A program made the position numbers and the translations under genes. Below are positions 9,451-17,459 of a stretch of 64,000 bases of DNA, one piece after another (positions within the stretch are counted from its first letter, which is position 1; every line of letters starts with the position of its first letter). The notes beneath the pieces were generated by a model. The model saw only the letters and a list, made by a program, of their open reading frames with translations, had not been told where the DNA came from and ran no database searches. This DNA is from Candidatus Bathyarchaeota archaeon (GTDB taxonomy: Archaea > Thermoproteota > Bathyarchaeia > Bathyarchaeales > Bathycorpusculaceae): contig JAOZHY010000048.1 in assembly GCA_026014595.1 (NCBI GenBank), positions 248,001-312,000 on the forward strand, written 5' to 3'.

Positions 9451-9487
9451 TACCTAATTGCCTTAGGTACAGTTTAAACTTTAGGTA
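9451..9487 (-). promoter_or_regulatory. Promoter with three TTAGGTA/TACCTAA elements
   Basis: Upstream of the NrdD-like gene, AGTTTAAACT (9471-9480) serves as TATA box, with the start codon at 9426. TACCTAA (9451-9457) and TTAGGTA (9463-9469) form an exact inverted pair. A third TTAGGTA (9481-9487) lies on the other side of the TATA box. This geometry is typical of a repressor operator and could be bound by the gene's own ArsR-like domain. Confidence 0.55.
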
Positions 9488-9524
9488 CAGAACAGCACTT
9501 GCGATGTCTGCCTTGGATTGATCA

Positions 9525-9711
9525 CTCTATCGTTCCTGCAATGGATCGCTATTAGGCTTAAGGTAGGCTTGCTTCGGGTTTTCAACATGCTTTTGATTGA
9601 GGAAAGCGCGAATAGCGACCCCTACCCTCTATAGGTTTCTGCAACGAACCACTAATAGGCGGCAAATAGGTTTGCTGCGGTTTTTCATCATGGTTTTGGC
9701 GGTTTTCTGCG
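9525..9711. repeat. Tandem pair of ~102-nt intergenic repeat units (copy A)
   Basis: Two units start with CTCTAT at 9525 and 9627 and match along their length: CTGCAA, CTATTAGGC/CTAATAGGC, TTGCT, CGG, TTTTCAACATG/TTTTCATCATG and so on. The second unit is closely related to single copies at 28519-28617 and, inverted, at 35199-35297. Together with the operator at 9451-9487 this fills the 329-base gap between the genes. No coding capacity was recognised. CTAT-GGTT and AACC-ATAG arms inside the unit can form an imperfect hairpin. Confidence 0.7.
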
Positions 9712-9755
9712 TCCAATATTTACTCATGTGCCTTCCCCTATTCTGGTTAACTTGT

Positions 9756-10691
9756 CTATCGTCTATAGACTATTATTCCCGACCTTCTCTCAAACTTGAA
9801 CAGCAGATATCCACTTATCAGCATTAATGCCATTCCGAGAACCATAATGAATACCATGACTGTTGTCCTTGCTATGCTCAGTGTAGGATTAAATATTGAT
9901 TCAGTGAAGAATCCAACACCATAGAACGCTCCGAACACCAACATGAAGACACCAGCCATCAACAACAATCCAGAGAGGATTTTCAATCCAAAAACGCCTC
10001 TGTCCGAAGTTGGGTTCGCATCAAATTTCTCAAATATTCTGTAACCAATCCAACCACTAATTCCAGCAGCGAAAATGTAAAGCACATATTTCACTGGGTC
10101 AGGAACACTATTGTAAAAAGACGTTGGGCTATTTCCCTCAAGGAGAAACAGAAAACCGACAGCAATCCAAAACGAAATAAACCAAAATTTCAACGACCTA
10201 AGCAGGTTTTTCGTTCTCCAATCGATATTCAACGATAATTTAGGTTTATGAAAACTCGGCTTCCGAAAAATGGGCTTTTCAGGTTTATGTGCACAGTCAT
10301 TTCTTGAAATAGGTAAAGAGTTGTTGATTGGTTGAGCGTAGCTTCCTCTGTAATGTGCATTCATTCTATCGAGAGCTTGTTTTATCAATTCATTTCGTGT
10401 TTTTTCTTCAATATCCATCTCTTCAAATTTCATTCGGCTGTAACTAAAATCTGGATGTCCATCCAGACGCTTGCGTTCTTGATAATACAACACTTCTAAC
10501 TCTGGTGAATATTTGGTCGGGTTAAAGTTCGGAATGAATGCTAATCTCGGCTCAATATGTTTTTCACAGAACAGTCTATCACAGAATTCACAACGAAAAA
10601 CTTTCTTCTTGGAGAAATCCCTGTTTCTAACACAGCATTCTACGCACTCGTCTATGAGGGGTTCTCTTTCGGATTGCATAGCCAATCTCAT
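9756..10691 (-). CDS. AN1-like zinc-finger protein with four membrane helices
   Basis: From ATG 10691 (MRLAMQ) the product has 311 residues. The N-terminal domain has the spacing CVECC, then FRCEFCDRLFCEKH, which resembles AN1-type or related treble-clef zinc fingers. A charged linker of about 110 residues follows, then four hydrophobic segments, one near residue 168 and three more up to the C-terminus. Such fusions of a small zinc finger to a membrane domain occur in TACK archaea, but their role is unknown. The frame stays open upstream to 10913, but that extension is not protein-like. ATG 10679 is another possible start. Confidence 0.65.
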   Translation of the reverse strand: MRLAMQSEREPLIDECVECCVRNRDFSKKKVFRCEFCDRLFCEKHIEPRLAFIPNFNPTKYSPELEVLYYQERKRLDGHPDFSYSRMKFEEMDIEEKTRNELIKQALDRMNAHYRGSYAQPINNSLPISRNDCAHKPEKPIFRKPSFHKPKLSLNIDWRTKNLLRSLKFWFISFWIAVGFLFLLEGNSPTSFYNSVPDPVKYVLYIFAAGISGWIGYRIFEKFDANPTSDRGVFGLKILSGLLLMAGVFMLVFGAFYGVGFFTESIFNPTLSIARTTVMVFIMVLGMALMLISGYLLFKFERRSGIIVYRR

Positions 10692-11014
10692 TTCTAAAAT
10701 ACTGTGTACTTCACTTAACTTTTTTGGATATTTGCTCTCTCTGTGCGCTTCTGCACGTGTGTAGATAAAGAGAATAATGCATGTGTATGACTGTGTATAT
10801 GTGTTCGGTCTCCGAGCCTCTGAGATACCCTTCGGTCTTATACACATACATAGAGAATTCAAAGCCTCATATGTATATATAATGAGAGAGATAATTTCCA
10901 GTTTTAACTTCATAAGTTTTGGGTTTGTCTATTTTTCTTCCGAACACATCTCTCTTTTGAACGACAAATCTCCACCTTTATGAATTCTCCTTACACTATG
11001 CCCTTGTAGTCTAC
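10692..11014. other. Promoter-side gap, AT-rich, no gene
   Basis: This stretch lies upstream of the minus-strand zinc-finger gene. It contains an alternating TG/TA-rich segment (about 10777-10800) and a strong TATATATA run at about 10868-10877 that could act as a TATA box. A plus-strand frame at 10777-10983 has no protein-like features and I do not call it. Confidence 0.4.
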
Positions 11015-11036
11015 GAAAAGCGCATAATGGCTTTTC
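11015..11036 (-). terminator. Hairpin followed by T-rich DNA downstream of the winged-helix gene
   Basis: GAAAAGC (11015-11021) and GCTTTTC (11030-11036) are perfectly complementary around an 8-base loop, about 12 bases past the stop of the minus-strand gene ending at 11048. It is a plausible transcript end. Confidence 0.4.
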
Positions 11037-11047
11037 TCTCTGAACCC

Positions 11048-11446
11048 TTATGGCGGCGGTCTTTTTTGTGCGTACTGGTACCGGCGCGGCTTTCCTTCAC
11101 GGGTCAAAATCCCGTCTTTCACCAAATCAATCAAGGCGTGGGCTACGGCGGTGCGGTCGTAGTGGAAGCCTCTGCGTGCCATTTCGCTGTGGACTTCGCT
11201 TAAACCTTGCGGTTTGCTGAACCAGCCTTCTTCCCAGAGTTTCTGGATGACGCCCTTGCATGTTTCCGCCCTGGGCGGTGGGGCTGGGCGTTCGGTGAGG
11301 CTGGCGTTTTTCATGCGTTCGGTGACGGTGGCGAGTATGCGGTCGACGGCGGTTTGCAGTTGGTCTTCTTGGCTTTCGATTTCGAATTCTATGTCGCCGA
11401 TTTTCATCTTTACGCGTATGGGCGGTTTTTGCTGTGGTTCTGGCAA
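11048..11446 (-). CDS. Winged-helix protein divergent from nurA-herA
   Basis: 132 residues. The N-terminal part (about 9-50) contains the pattern VKMKIGDIEFEIES, followed by a helix, then a Pro-rich linker. The C-terminal 70 residues form a winged helix (SKPQGLSEVHSEMARRG, TAVAHALIDLVKDGILTREG). The start is TTG at 11446 with AGGTGA five bases upstream. It shares a 92-base divergent promoter with nurA that contains an inverted repeat, so it may regulate that pair or itself. The N-terminal domain is not identified. Confidence 0.6.
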   Translation of the reverse strand: MPEPQQKPPIRVKMKIGDIEFEIESQEDQLQTAVDRILATVTERMKNASLTERPAPPPRAETCKGVIQKLWEEGWFSKPQGLSEVHSEMARRGFHYDRTAVAHALIDLVKDGILTREGKPRRYQYAQKRPPP

Positions 11447-11469
11447 TTTTTCACCTGTTGTTTATTGTA

Positions 11470-11505
11470 TTGTGCAAGATGCACATGCACAACACTTAAA
11501 TATTT
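11470..11505. promoter_or_regulatory. Divergent promoter with inverted repeat TTGTGCA...TGCACAA
   Basis: TTGTGCA (11470-11476) and TGCACAA (11486-11492) are exact reverse complements spaced by nine bases. They sit directly against the TATA-like ACTTAAATATTT (11494-11505) that serves nurA. The placement over the BRE/TATA region suggests an operator, possibly for the divergently encoded winged-helix protein. Confidence 0.5.
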
Positions 11506-11538
11506 CCCCAGCAGCATATTGGCTATTGGTGAATCTTG

Positions 11539-12615
11539 GTGATTGAACAATACACTATAACAACAACACAGAAATATAACTTTCCACAACCCACCATCGA
11601 CACAACATTACCCCAACGCTTCCTCGAGCAATCTCTCCATTCGCTCAAGCAAGTGCAAAGCGCCGCGCCTTTTCAACTAAATCAACAACACATTCAACAA
11701 GCAGAAGAGCATCCATCCAGCCTCCAACTCAACCGCACACCAATCCCGCTCAAACCCAACCACCAAGAAACCACCATCGCAGCCATCGACACCTCCACCA
11801 TAAAAATCGGCGAAACCCCCACAGGCATCATCATCGCCATCCGAGGCGCAACCGTCTGGAAACAAAACCGCAAATACCACTACACGCGGCTTGGGCCGTT
11901 CATCTTCCACATCACCGAAGAAAACAAAAACACAGTCTACAACACCCTGGAACGCGCCTACTTCACCACCCGATACGAAACCCCACACCAATCCGCGCCG
12001 AACCTCATGCAAATGCCCACCCGACTCGCCAGCCTGCTTGAACGTTGGCTGCAAACCATGATAGCCAAAACCGTTTCTGACGGCTTGATTCTCATCGACG
12101 GCAGCCTAACCGCGGGAACCATCGACACACCAGTCCACCGCATGAGAGAAATTCTACACCAAGCCCGAAAAAACCGCAGCACAGTCCTCGCGTTCAGCAA
12201 AGCCACCACGCTCCGCGTAAACGGCTACCTCATCACCGACCAACTCCCCAACACCGAACCGCCATACCTGCTTGAAACCACCGGGCTGCGGTTCAAACCA
12301 CCCACCGTCCTGCAAGGTGACGTCTACGTGGCACGCCTCAACAAAGCCAACTACGCTTTCCGCCTGGACATCGACAGAGAAATCCCGCTCCACCAGCGCC
12401 TGGAAGCCGTGGAGAAACTCGTCGGCAACGACCTATACACGCAAGGCTACCCCGAAACCCTACGCCTCGCACATATCCTCTGCACGTTCACAGCCAACGA
12501 AGTCCTTGCCATGCAGCACTTCATCACGCGGAAGCACGGCATCCGATTGGTCAACCGCCCTGACATGCACCGCCTCCTGTTCGGGCCATTCAGCAAAGGA
12601 GAGGCTTACGCATGA
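11539..12615 (+). CDS. nurA: NurA-domain nuclease
   Basis: NurA is a 5'-3' exonuclease that works with the HerA translocase in DNA end resection. The protein has about 358 residues. After a Gln-rich N-terminus, the NurA core begins TIAAIDTSTIKIG (catalytic Asp near residue 85). It continues with IIIAIRGATVW, the second acidic strand GLILIDGSLTAGT (near 185-197) and VLAFSKATTLRVNG. The C-terminal region includes DVYVARLN and GYPETLRLAH, typical of the fold. Start GTG 11539 or TTG 11536. It overlaps herA by four bases (ATGA). Confidence 0.8.
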   Translation: MIEQYTITTTQKYNFPQPTIDTTLPQRFLEQSLHSLKQVQSAAPFQLNQQHIQQAEEHPSSLQLNRTPIPLKPNHQETTIAAIDTSTIKIGETPTGIIIAIRGATVWKQNRKYHYTRLGPFIFHITEENKNTVYNTLERAYFTTRYETPHQSAPNLMQMPTRLASLLERWLQTMIAKTVSDGLILIDGSLTAGTIDTPVHRMREILHQARKNRSTVLAFSKATTLRVNGYLITDQLPNTEPPYLLETTGLRFKPPTVLQGDVYVARLNKANYAFRLDIDREIPLHQRLEAVEKLVGNDLYTQGYPETLRLAHILCTFTANEVLAMQHFITRKHGIRLVNRPDMHRLLFGPFSKGEAYA

Positions 12616-14072
12616 AACTCTACAAGAAAGAAGGCAACATACTACAAGTGCTCAGCTTCCCAACCGAAAACGCTGAAAAAGGCGACTACCTCCTCGTCGA
12701 AGACGCGGACGCAGGAAAAGCACTCATCGCACAGGTGATTGACGTGCAGTTCGCCGCAGTCCCCGGCGTGCTCGAAGAATTACTACGTACATTACCAGAC
12801 GGCGGACAACCCATACAAGGCGAAGACATCGACCCCATGGAAATCGCCCCACACATCACGTACATCCAAGACGCCAGCCTCCTCATCTGCAAAATCCGCG
12901 CCACCTTGGAAAACGGCGCACTCAGCCCAAGCAGCAGCTGGCTCCCCAGCCGTTCACAATCCACCATCAAAAAACTCTCCATTCCCAGCCTGCTCAAACT
13001 CGCCAAGGTGGACGGCAACCTGCCCATCATTCTCGGCGGCACCAAAGACTCCTCGCTCCTAACCATCGACGCCTCAGCCATAGACGGCACGTTAAACATC
13101 ATCACGGGCAAGAAAGGCTGCGGCAAATCCCACCTAAGCAAGCTGCTGATGGCAAGCCTCATCGGCTACAAAGCCACAGTCGTCGTCTTCGACCTCAACG
13201 GCGAATACTCCTGCCTCGGCATGACCCAAGACGGCAAGCGAAACATGTACTACGACAAAATCCACGCCCTCACGCCCGCACAGAATTTCAAAGTCGCCCT
13301 TGACCAACTGCATCTGAACGTGGTCATGGGCATCCTCATCCACGCGCTTCACCTGCCGGGAACCAGCGCCCGCGAGTTCAGACGCATCTGGAAACAACTT
13401 AAAGACCGCGGCGACCTCACCCTGAGCAGCCTCGGCGAAGCCATCCGCAACCTAAACTGCAACCAACACGTCAGGGACGCGCTGGCATCGCGCTACCACT
13501 CGCTCGTCAACTCGGGCTTCTTCACCGACGTCCCAGCCGAAGCCACGCTGCTTGAGGAGTGCCTGCTCAAAGCCAAAGAGCAGGGCGGCGCCATCGTCAT
13601 AAACCTCCGAAACACAAGCACCATCGACCGCCAAATAGTCGTCGAATACGTGCTCGGCAAACTCGTCGACAGCCTGCAGAGCTGGCGGCTCAAGGCGGTT
13701 TTCCTCTTCGCCGAGGAGGCACATCTGTACTTGCGCGAAACGTACTGGGATGACATCGTCACGCGCATGCGGCACTTCGGCATATTCACTACGTTCATCA
13801 CCAACCAGCCCGACACCATCCGCGAAAGCATCTACCGCCAAGCCGACAACATCTTCCTCTTCAACTTCACCAACGAGCATGACTTGGACGTGGTCAGCCG
13901 AGCCGCCCGCGTGGACGCCGAAACCGTCCGGTCAATCGCAAGGGACTTGCCGCCACATCACTGCTTGACGCTGGGGCGTGTGGTACACGACTTTCCCATA
14001 GTCGCCAGAGTCCGCGCACTAGACCTCAAAACGATGGGCGAGACGCGCCTGTTCTTCACCCAAGCGAACTGA
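12612..14072 (+). CDS. herA: HerA-like bipolar DNA translocase ATPase
   Basis: 486 residues. The N-terminal beta-barrel (HAS domain, residues 1-100) is followed by a FtsK/HerA ATPase core with Walker A GKKGCGKSH (166-174), VVVFDLNGEYS, Walker B KAVFLFAEEAHLYL (about 360-373) and a TTFITNQPDTI motif. HerA hexamers feed DNA to NurA; the ATGA overlap with nurA supports a complex. Mre11 and Rad50, the usual neighbours in many archaea, are absent. The 3' end overlaps the convergent Nudix gene by 17 bases. Confidence 0.85.
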   Translation: MKLYKKEGNILQVLSFPTENAEKGDYLLVEDADAGKALIAQVIDVQFAAVPGVLEELLRTLPDGGQPIQGEDIDPMEIAPHITYIQDASLLICKIRATLENGALSPSSSWLPSRSQSTIKKLSIPSLLKLAKVDGNLPIILGGTKDSSLLTIDASAIDGTLNIITGKKGCGKSHLSKLLMASLIGYKATVVVFDLNGEYSCLGMTQDGKRNMYYDKIHALTPAQNFKVALDQLHLNVVMGILIHALHLPGTSAREFRRIWKQLKDRGDLTLSSLGEAIRNLNCNQHVRDALASRYHSLVNSGFFTDVPAEATLLEECLLKAKEQGGAIVINLRNTSTIDRQIVVEYVLGKLVDSLQSWRLKAVFLFAEEAHLYLRETYWDDIVTRMRHFGIFTTFITNQPDTIRESIYRQADNIFLFNFTNEHDLDVVSRAARVDAETVRSIARDLPPHHCLTLGRVVHDFPIVARVRALDLKTMGETRLFFTQAN

Positions 14073-14502
14073 GCTTCTCCAGCTTCTGCCTGTTCCGCCT
14101 GAAAAACTGCCTGAAAGAAGTCGTCAGGTCGTAGGATTCCACTTCAGCGAAGGGAACCCACCGCAGTTCATCCGCGTCGCTCGCCGCGTGCGGCACGCCG
14201 CCCACGATTTTAACGTGGTAGTCTATTATGACGAAGTGGTACTGCACCTTGCCCTCTTCATCCAGCTCCACATCGTCCACGACATCGACTAGACTGGGCT
14301 CCGCAACTTCAAGGCAAGTTTCCTCTCTGGCTTCGCGGATGACCGCGCGCTCAATGTTCTCGCCCAACTCAACTAACCCGCCTGGAACACTCCACTTGCC
14401 CTGTCCAGGCTTGTTTTTTCGTTTCTCAAGCAGAATCTTGCCTTCGCTGAGTATTATGGCGCCGACGCCGACGACGGGCTGGTCAGGGTACAGGCGCTTC
14501 AT
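14056..14502 (-). CDS. Nudix hydrolase
   Basis: 148 residues from ATG 14502 (MKRLYPDQP; ATG 14508 is also possible). It contains a complete Nudix box, GGLVELGENIERAVIREAREET, at about residues 42-63, with the REXXEE metal-binding core. The VGVGAIIL strand and KWSVPGG fit ADP-ribose or NADH-type Nudix enzymes, but the substrate cannot be fixed from sequence. It lies just upstream of nothing on the same strand; its 3' end overlaps herA. Confidence 0.85.
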   Translation of the reverse strand: MKRLYPDQPVVGVGAIILSEGKILLEKRKNKPGQGKWSVPGGLVELGENIERAVIREAREETCLEVAEPSLVDVVDDVELDEEGKVQYHFVIIDYHVKIVGGVPHAASDADELRWVPFAEVESYDLTTSFRQFFRRNRQKLEKLSSLG

Positions 14503-14513
14503 ATGCAACTCGC

Positions 14514-15818
14514 CTACTCGTACCGTAACGCTTCCACGGGCTTAAGCTTCGAGGCGCGCCACGCTGGATAAAGCGCGAAGATGACGCTGATGCCCACGCC
14601 AAAAACCAATGCACCAAGCATTACATCCGGCGTTAAGATGGGCGTTATGGTGAGGGCGCTGCCGATGATTCCGCCGCGTCCCAGGAACAGGGCAACCACG
14701 TTCGCCAAGACCCAGCCTGATGCGATGCCGATTATGGCGCCCATTAAGCCGATTATGATTGATTCCGTCAGGAAAATGTACAGCACTGTTCGGCTTTTCA
14801 TGCCCAGCGCTTTAAGTATGCCGATTTCTCGGGTGCGTTCAATCAGCGAGACTATCATGATGTTCATTATGCCTATGCCAGCGACGAGAAGCGATATGGC
14901 TGCGATGCCGCCAAGGAACAGGGACACCGTCGAGAAGATTGTTGAGAGGAGGCTTTGAACCGCCGTGGCGGAAATTACGGAAACCTGATTGCCGAAATAG
15001 TTTGTTATCGCTGTGGATGTTCTGTTGACTACGTCTAGGTCGCTGCTCTTCAACTTCACGATTATCATGTCTGCTTCATCGGTTTCGAAGAACTTCTCAG
15101 CCTGGGACAATGGCATGTAAACACCAGTGTCTGACGGTCCACCCAAGCCGAAGCCGCCGATTCTGTCGAGCACAGCGGAGATGTGAGCAATATAGGTCTC
15201 GTTCACGAATGGAATTACAGTGTTGTTTGTCCAGATAAGCGTGACATCTTGACCAGCTTGGACGAACAAGGTGCCGTTCAATCGGGGGTCACTTACGCGT
15301 GCGCCGACAACTATGTCGTTGTCCGCGGGGTTTGTGGGTATGCTTCCGCTCGCGGCCACAAACGTGGTTGGATAGGCGTTGGCGAACTGGGCGAAGTCAA
15401 CGCCCACGATGGACGTGACTTGCCGGGTGATTCCTGAACCGTTCTGGATGTAGCCTGATTTCTGAATAACTGCCAGAGACGTTACTATGTCAGGCGATAG
15501 CGCGTTAATCTGACTCGTGTAATTGATGTATAAGGGAGCCCTTGTGCTGCCTCCGCCTCCTATGCCACCACCACCGAAACCTCCGCCTTCACCAGCGCCT
15601 CCGCCTAGAGCGCTTGAACCTGGGATAACGACGAGTGTGTCTGCTGCTAAGCCTCGTTCAAGTTGGCCTGTTATGGTGGCTTGGAGTCCTTGGGTGATTG
15701 AGAGGAGCGCCACTATGGCTGCGATTCCGATTACCACGCCCAAGGTTGTGAGGGCTGCGCGTAGTTTGCGGAGTTTGATGGCGCTGAATGAATAGGCGAA
15801 TACATCAGGTACTTTCAT
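14514..15818 (-). CDS. MacB/FtsX-type ABC permease
   Basis: 434 residues. One membrane helix follows LRKLRAALTTLGVVIGIAAIV. A large periplasmic-side domain contains an unusual Gly-rich insert (about residues 72-88). Three C-terminal helices include the FtsX signature ERTREIGILKALGMKSRTV. MacB-type permeases act as mechanotransmission exporters or lipoprotein/peptide transporters. It begins two bases after the stop of its ATPase (15820-16500) and is the last gene of the PadR-led operon. Confidence 0.88.
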   Translation of the reverse strand: MKVPDVFAYSFSAIKLRKLRAALTTLGVVIGIAAIVALLSITQGLQATITGQLERGLAADTLVVIPGSSALGGGAGEGGGFGGGGIGGGGSTRAPLYINYTSQINALSPDIVTSLAVIQKSGYIQNGSGITRQVTSIVGVDFAQFANAYPTTFVAASGSIPTNPADNDIVVGARVSDPRLNGTLFVQAGQDVTLIWTNNTVIPFVNETYIAHISAVLDRIGGFGLGGPSDTGVYMPLSQAEKFFETDEADMIIVKLKSSDLDVVNRTSTAITNYFGNQVSVISATAVQSLLSTIFSTVSLFLGGIAAISLLVAGIGIMNIMIVSLIERTREIGILKALGMKSRTVLYIFLTESIIIGLMGAIIGIASGWVLANVVALFLGRGGIIGSALTITPILTPDVMLGALVFGVGISVIFALYPAWRASKLKPVEALRYE

Positions 15819-15819
15819 G

Positions 15820-16500
15820 TCAATTCACCACGTCCGAGCTTATGACGCCGTCAAACATCTGCACTGTCCTCTTGGCTTCTCGTGCAAGATGCTGGTCGTG
15901 AGTTACCATGATTATGGTCACGCCTTTCTCGTTAAGATTTTTAATCAAGCTGATAATTTCCTTGGCTGTTTTGGAATCTATGTTGCCCGTGGGTTCATCC
16001 ATCAGAAGAAAACGCGGGTCGTTCGCCAAGGCTCTGGCTATTGCTACACGTTGCTGTTGTCCACCGCTCAGTTCAGCGGGTTTATGGTCCATTCGGTCTT
16101 TTAACCCAACGATTTCAAGAAGTTCTTCTGCACGTTTCCTTCTTTCAGATTTGCTCTTGCCCACGATTGACATGGATAGTTCCACGTTGTCTCTGGCTGT
16201 GAACCTGGGGATAAGGTTAAAAAATTGGAAGACGAAGCCGATTCGTTGTCTAAGATACGCCAGTTGATTGTCGTTCAATGTGGAAACGTCTACTCCGTCG
16301 ATTAGCAGTTTGCCTTCGGTCGGCTTGTCTAAGCATCCGATTAGGTTGAGGAGGGTTGACTTGCCGCTTCCGGATGGGCCGAGTACGGAGAGGAAATCGC
16401 CGCTTTCAACCCTCAAGTTTACTCCGCGCAGCGCTTCGACTGGGATTTTTCCAAGCATGTACGTTTTTTTCAGGTCAACTGCATCAACAACAAGCGCCAT
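15820..16500 (-). CDS. MacB/LolD-type ABC ATP-binding protein
   Basis: 226 residues, the standard length for LolD/MacB ATPases. Walker A GPSGSGKST, the family motif RIGFVFQFFNLIPRFTARDNVELS, signature LSGGQQQRVAIARA, Walker B FLLMDEPTGNID and the H-loop MVTHD are intact. It partners with the FtsX-type permease immediately downstream. Confidence 0.92.
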   Translation of the reverse strand: MALVVDAVDLKKTYMLGKIPVEALRGVNLRVESGDFLSVLGPSGSGKSTLLNLIGCLDKPTEGKLLIDGVDVSTLNDNQLAYLRQRIGFVFQFFNLIPRFTARDNVELSMSIVGKSKSERRKRAEELLEIVGLKDRMDHKPAELSGGQQQRVAIARALANDPRFLLMDEPTGNIDSKTAKEIISLIKNLNEKGVTIIMVTHDQHLAREAKRTVQMFDGVISSDVVN

Positions 16501-16538
16501 TTACATCACTTGCCTTTACTTCGCTAGTGGCGGCGTAT

Positions 16539-17459
16539 TTATTTGTTTAGATATCGCCACGAGAGCACTACGCCTATCGTCGTCAGCACTACGGCGAAGA
16601 TTCCCACGTACGCGAAGTCCCAAACGAGTTGCGTGTAGTTGGTGTTGAATATCAATAGTTGCCTCATGCCGTCGATGGTGTATGACATTGGGTTGACGCT
16701 GGCTACTGCCTGTAGCCATGTGGGCATTTTGTCGATCGGGAAGAACGCGCTACTGGCAAATGTCAGCGGCAGGTTTAGAAGGTTCATGACTGCCATCGGC
16801 GTCTCTATTCTGGAAGACCTTATGTTAATGGCGATGAACATCGAAGATAAACCCACGCATACGAGGAACAGCATTGCGAATACTCCGAGCAAGTTGAGGG
16901 GATTGAAGTTGGCACCAAATTGGAATCCGAATGGTACGGCGATCACGAGTATTATGAGTGCTTGGAACATTGAGCGTAGCGTCGCCGAGAACACCTTTGA
17001 CAGTATTATCACTGATCTGGACACTGGGGTGCTGAGGACTTTGTTTAGGAACCCGAGGCGTCTGTCCCAGACGACGGACATGCCGCTGAACATGGTGGTG
17101 AAGAGGGCTGTGAAAGCTATCATGCCTACTGCCATGAAGCTAATGTAGCTTGTTGTTCCAAACGTGCTTTGAAGTATCTGATTGCCCAGGTTTCCGAATA
17201 ACTGTTGCAGTCCGTTGATTTGTGTGGGTGTAAGTTGCAGTTGTGTTATTACTTGGGGAGGAATTGTAAATGAGCTTGGGCTAACTAGACTGCCAAGGTT
17301 CAAAGCGTTTCCCAATAAACCCAGCCAAATTATGGGTTGGATTAAAGTTAGGAGGAATACTATGGGGGCTTTGTACCATTTTTTAAGTTCCCTGTTAGTC
17401 AAAGCCCAAAGCCCATGCAGCTTACTTCTTGAGTTAAGATGGCCATTAGTTTCACTCAT
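16539..17459 (-). CDS. ABC-2 type permease (DrrB-like)
   Basis: 306 residues with about six membrane helices: FLLTLIQPIIWLGLLGNAL, SFMAVGMIAFTALFTTMFSG, the middle block VVWDRRLGFLNKVLSTPVSR and the characteristic SSAFFPIDKMPTWLQAVASVNPMSY near the last helices. It overlaps its ATPase gene (17456-18457) by four bases, so they are translated together. The likely substrate is a hydrophobic compound or lipid; none can be named. Confidence 0.88.
   Translation of the reverse strand: MSETNGHLNSRSKLHGLWALTNRELKKWYKAPIVFLLTLIQPIIWLGLLGNALNLGSLVSPSSFTIPPQVITQLQLTPTQINGLQQLFGNLGNQILQSTFGTTSYISFMAVGMIAFTALFTTMFSGMSVVWDRRLGFLNKVLSTPVSRSVIILSKVFSATLRSMFQALIILVIAVPFGFQFGANFNPLNLLGVFAMLFLVCVGLSSMFIAINIRSSRIETPMAVMNLLNLPLTFASSAFFPIDKMPTWLQAVASVNPMSYTIDGMRQLLIFNTNYTQLVWDFAYVGIFAVVLTTIGVVLSWRYLNK

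Noticed and set aside
8591-9451. Long minus-strand frame of 286 codons, rich in Arg, Pro and Thr
   Set aside because: It lies in another frame of the NrdD-like gene on the same strand and has no domain-like sequence; it is a by-product of that gene's codon bias.
9525-9711. CRISPR array
   Set aside because: Only two diverged units of about 102 nt, with no short exact repeat, no unique spacers of regular size and no cas genes nearby.
10777-10983. 68-codon plus-strand frame
   Set aside because: It covers TG/TA-rich promoter DNA and has no protein-like pattern or ribosome-binding site.
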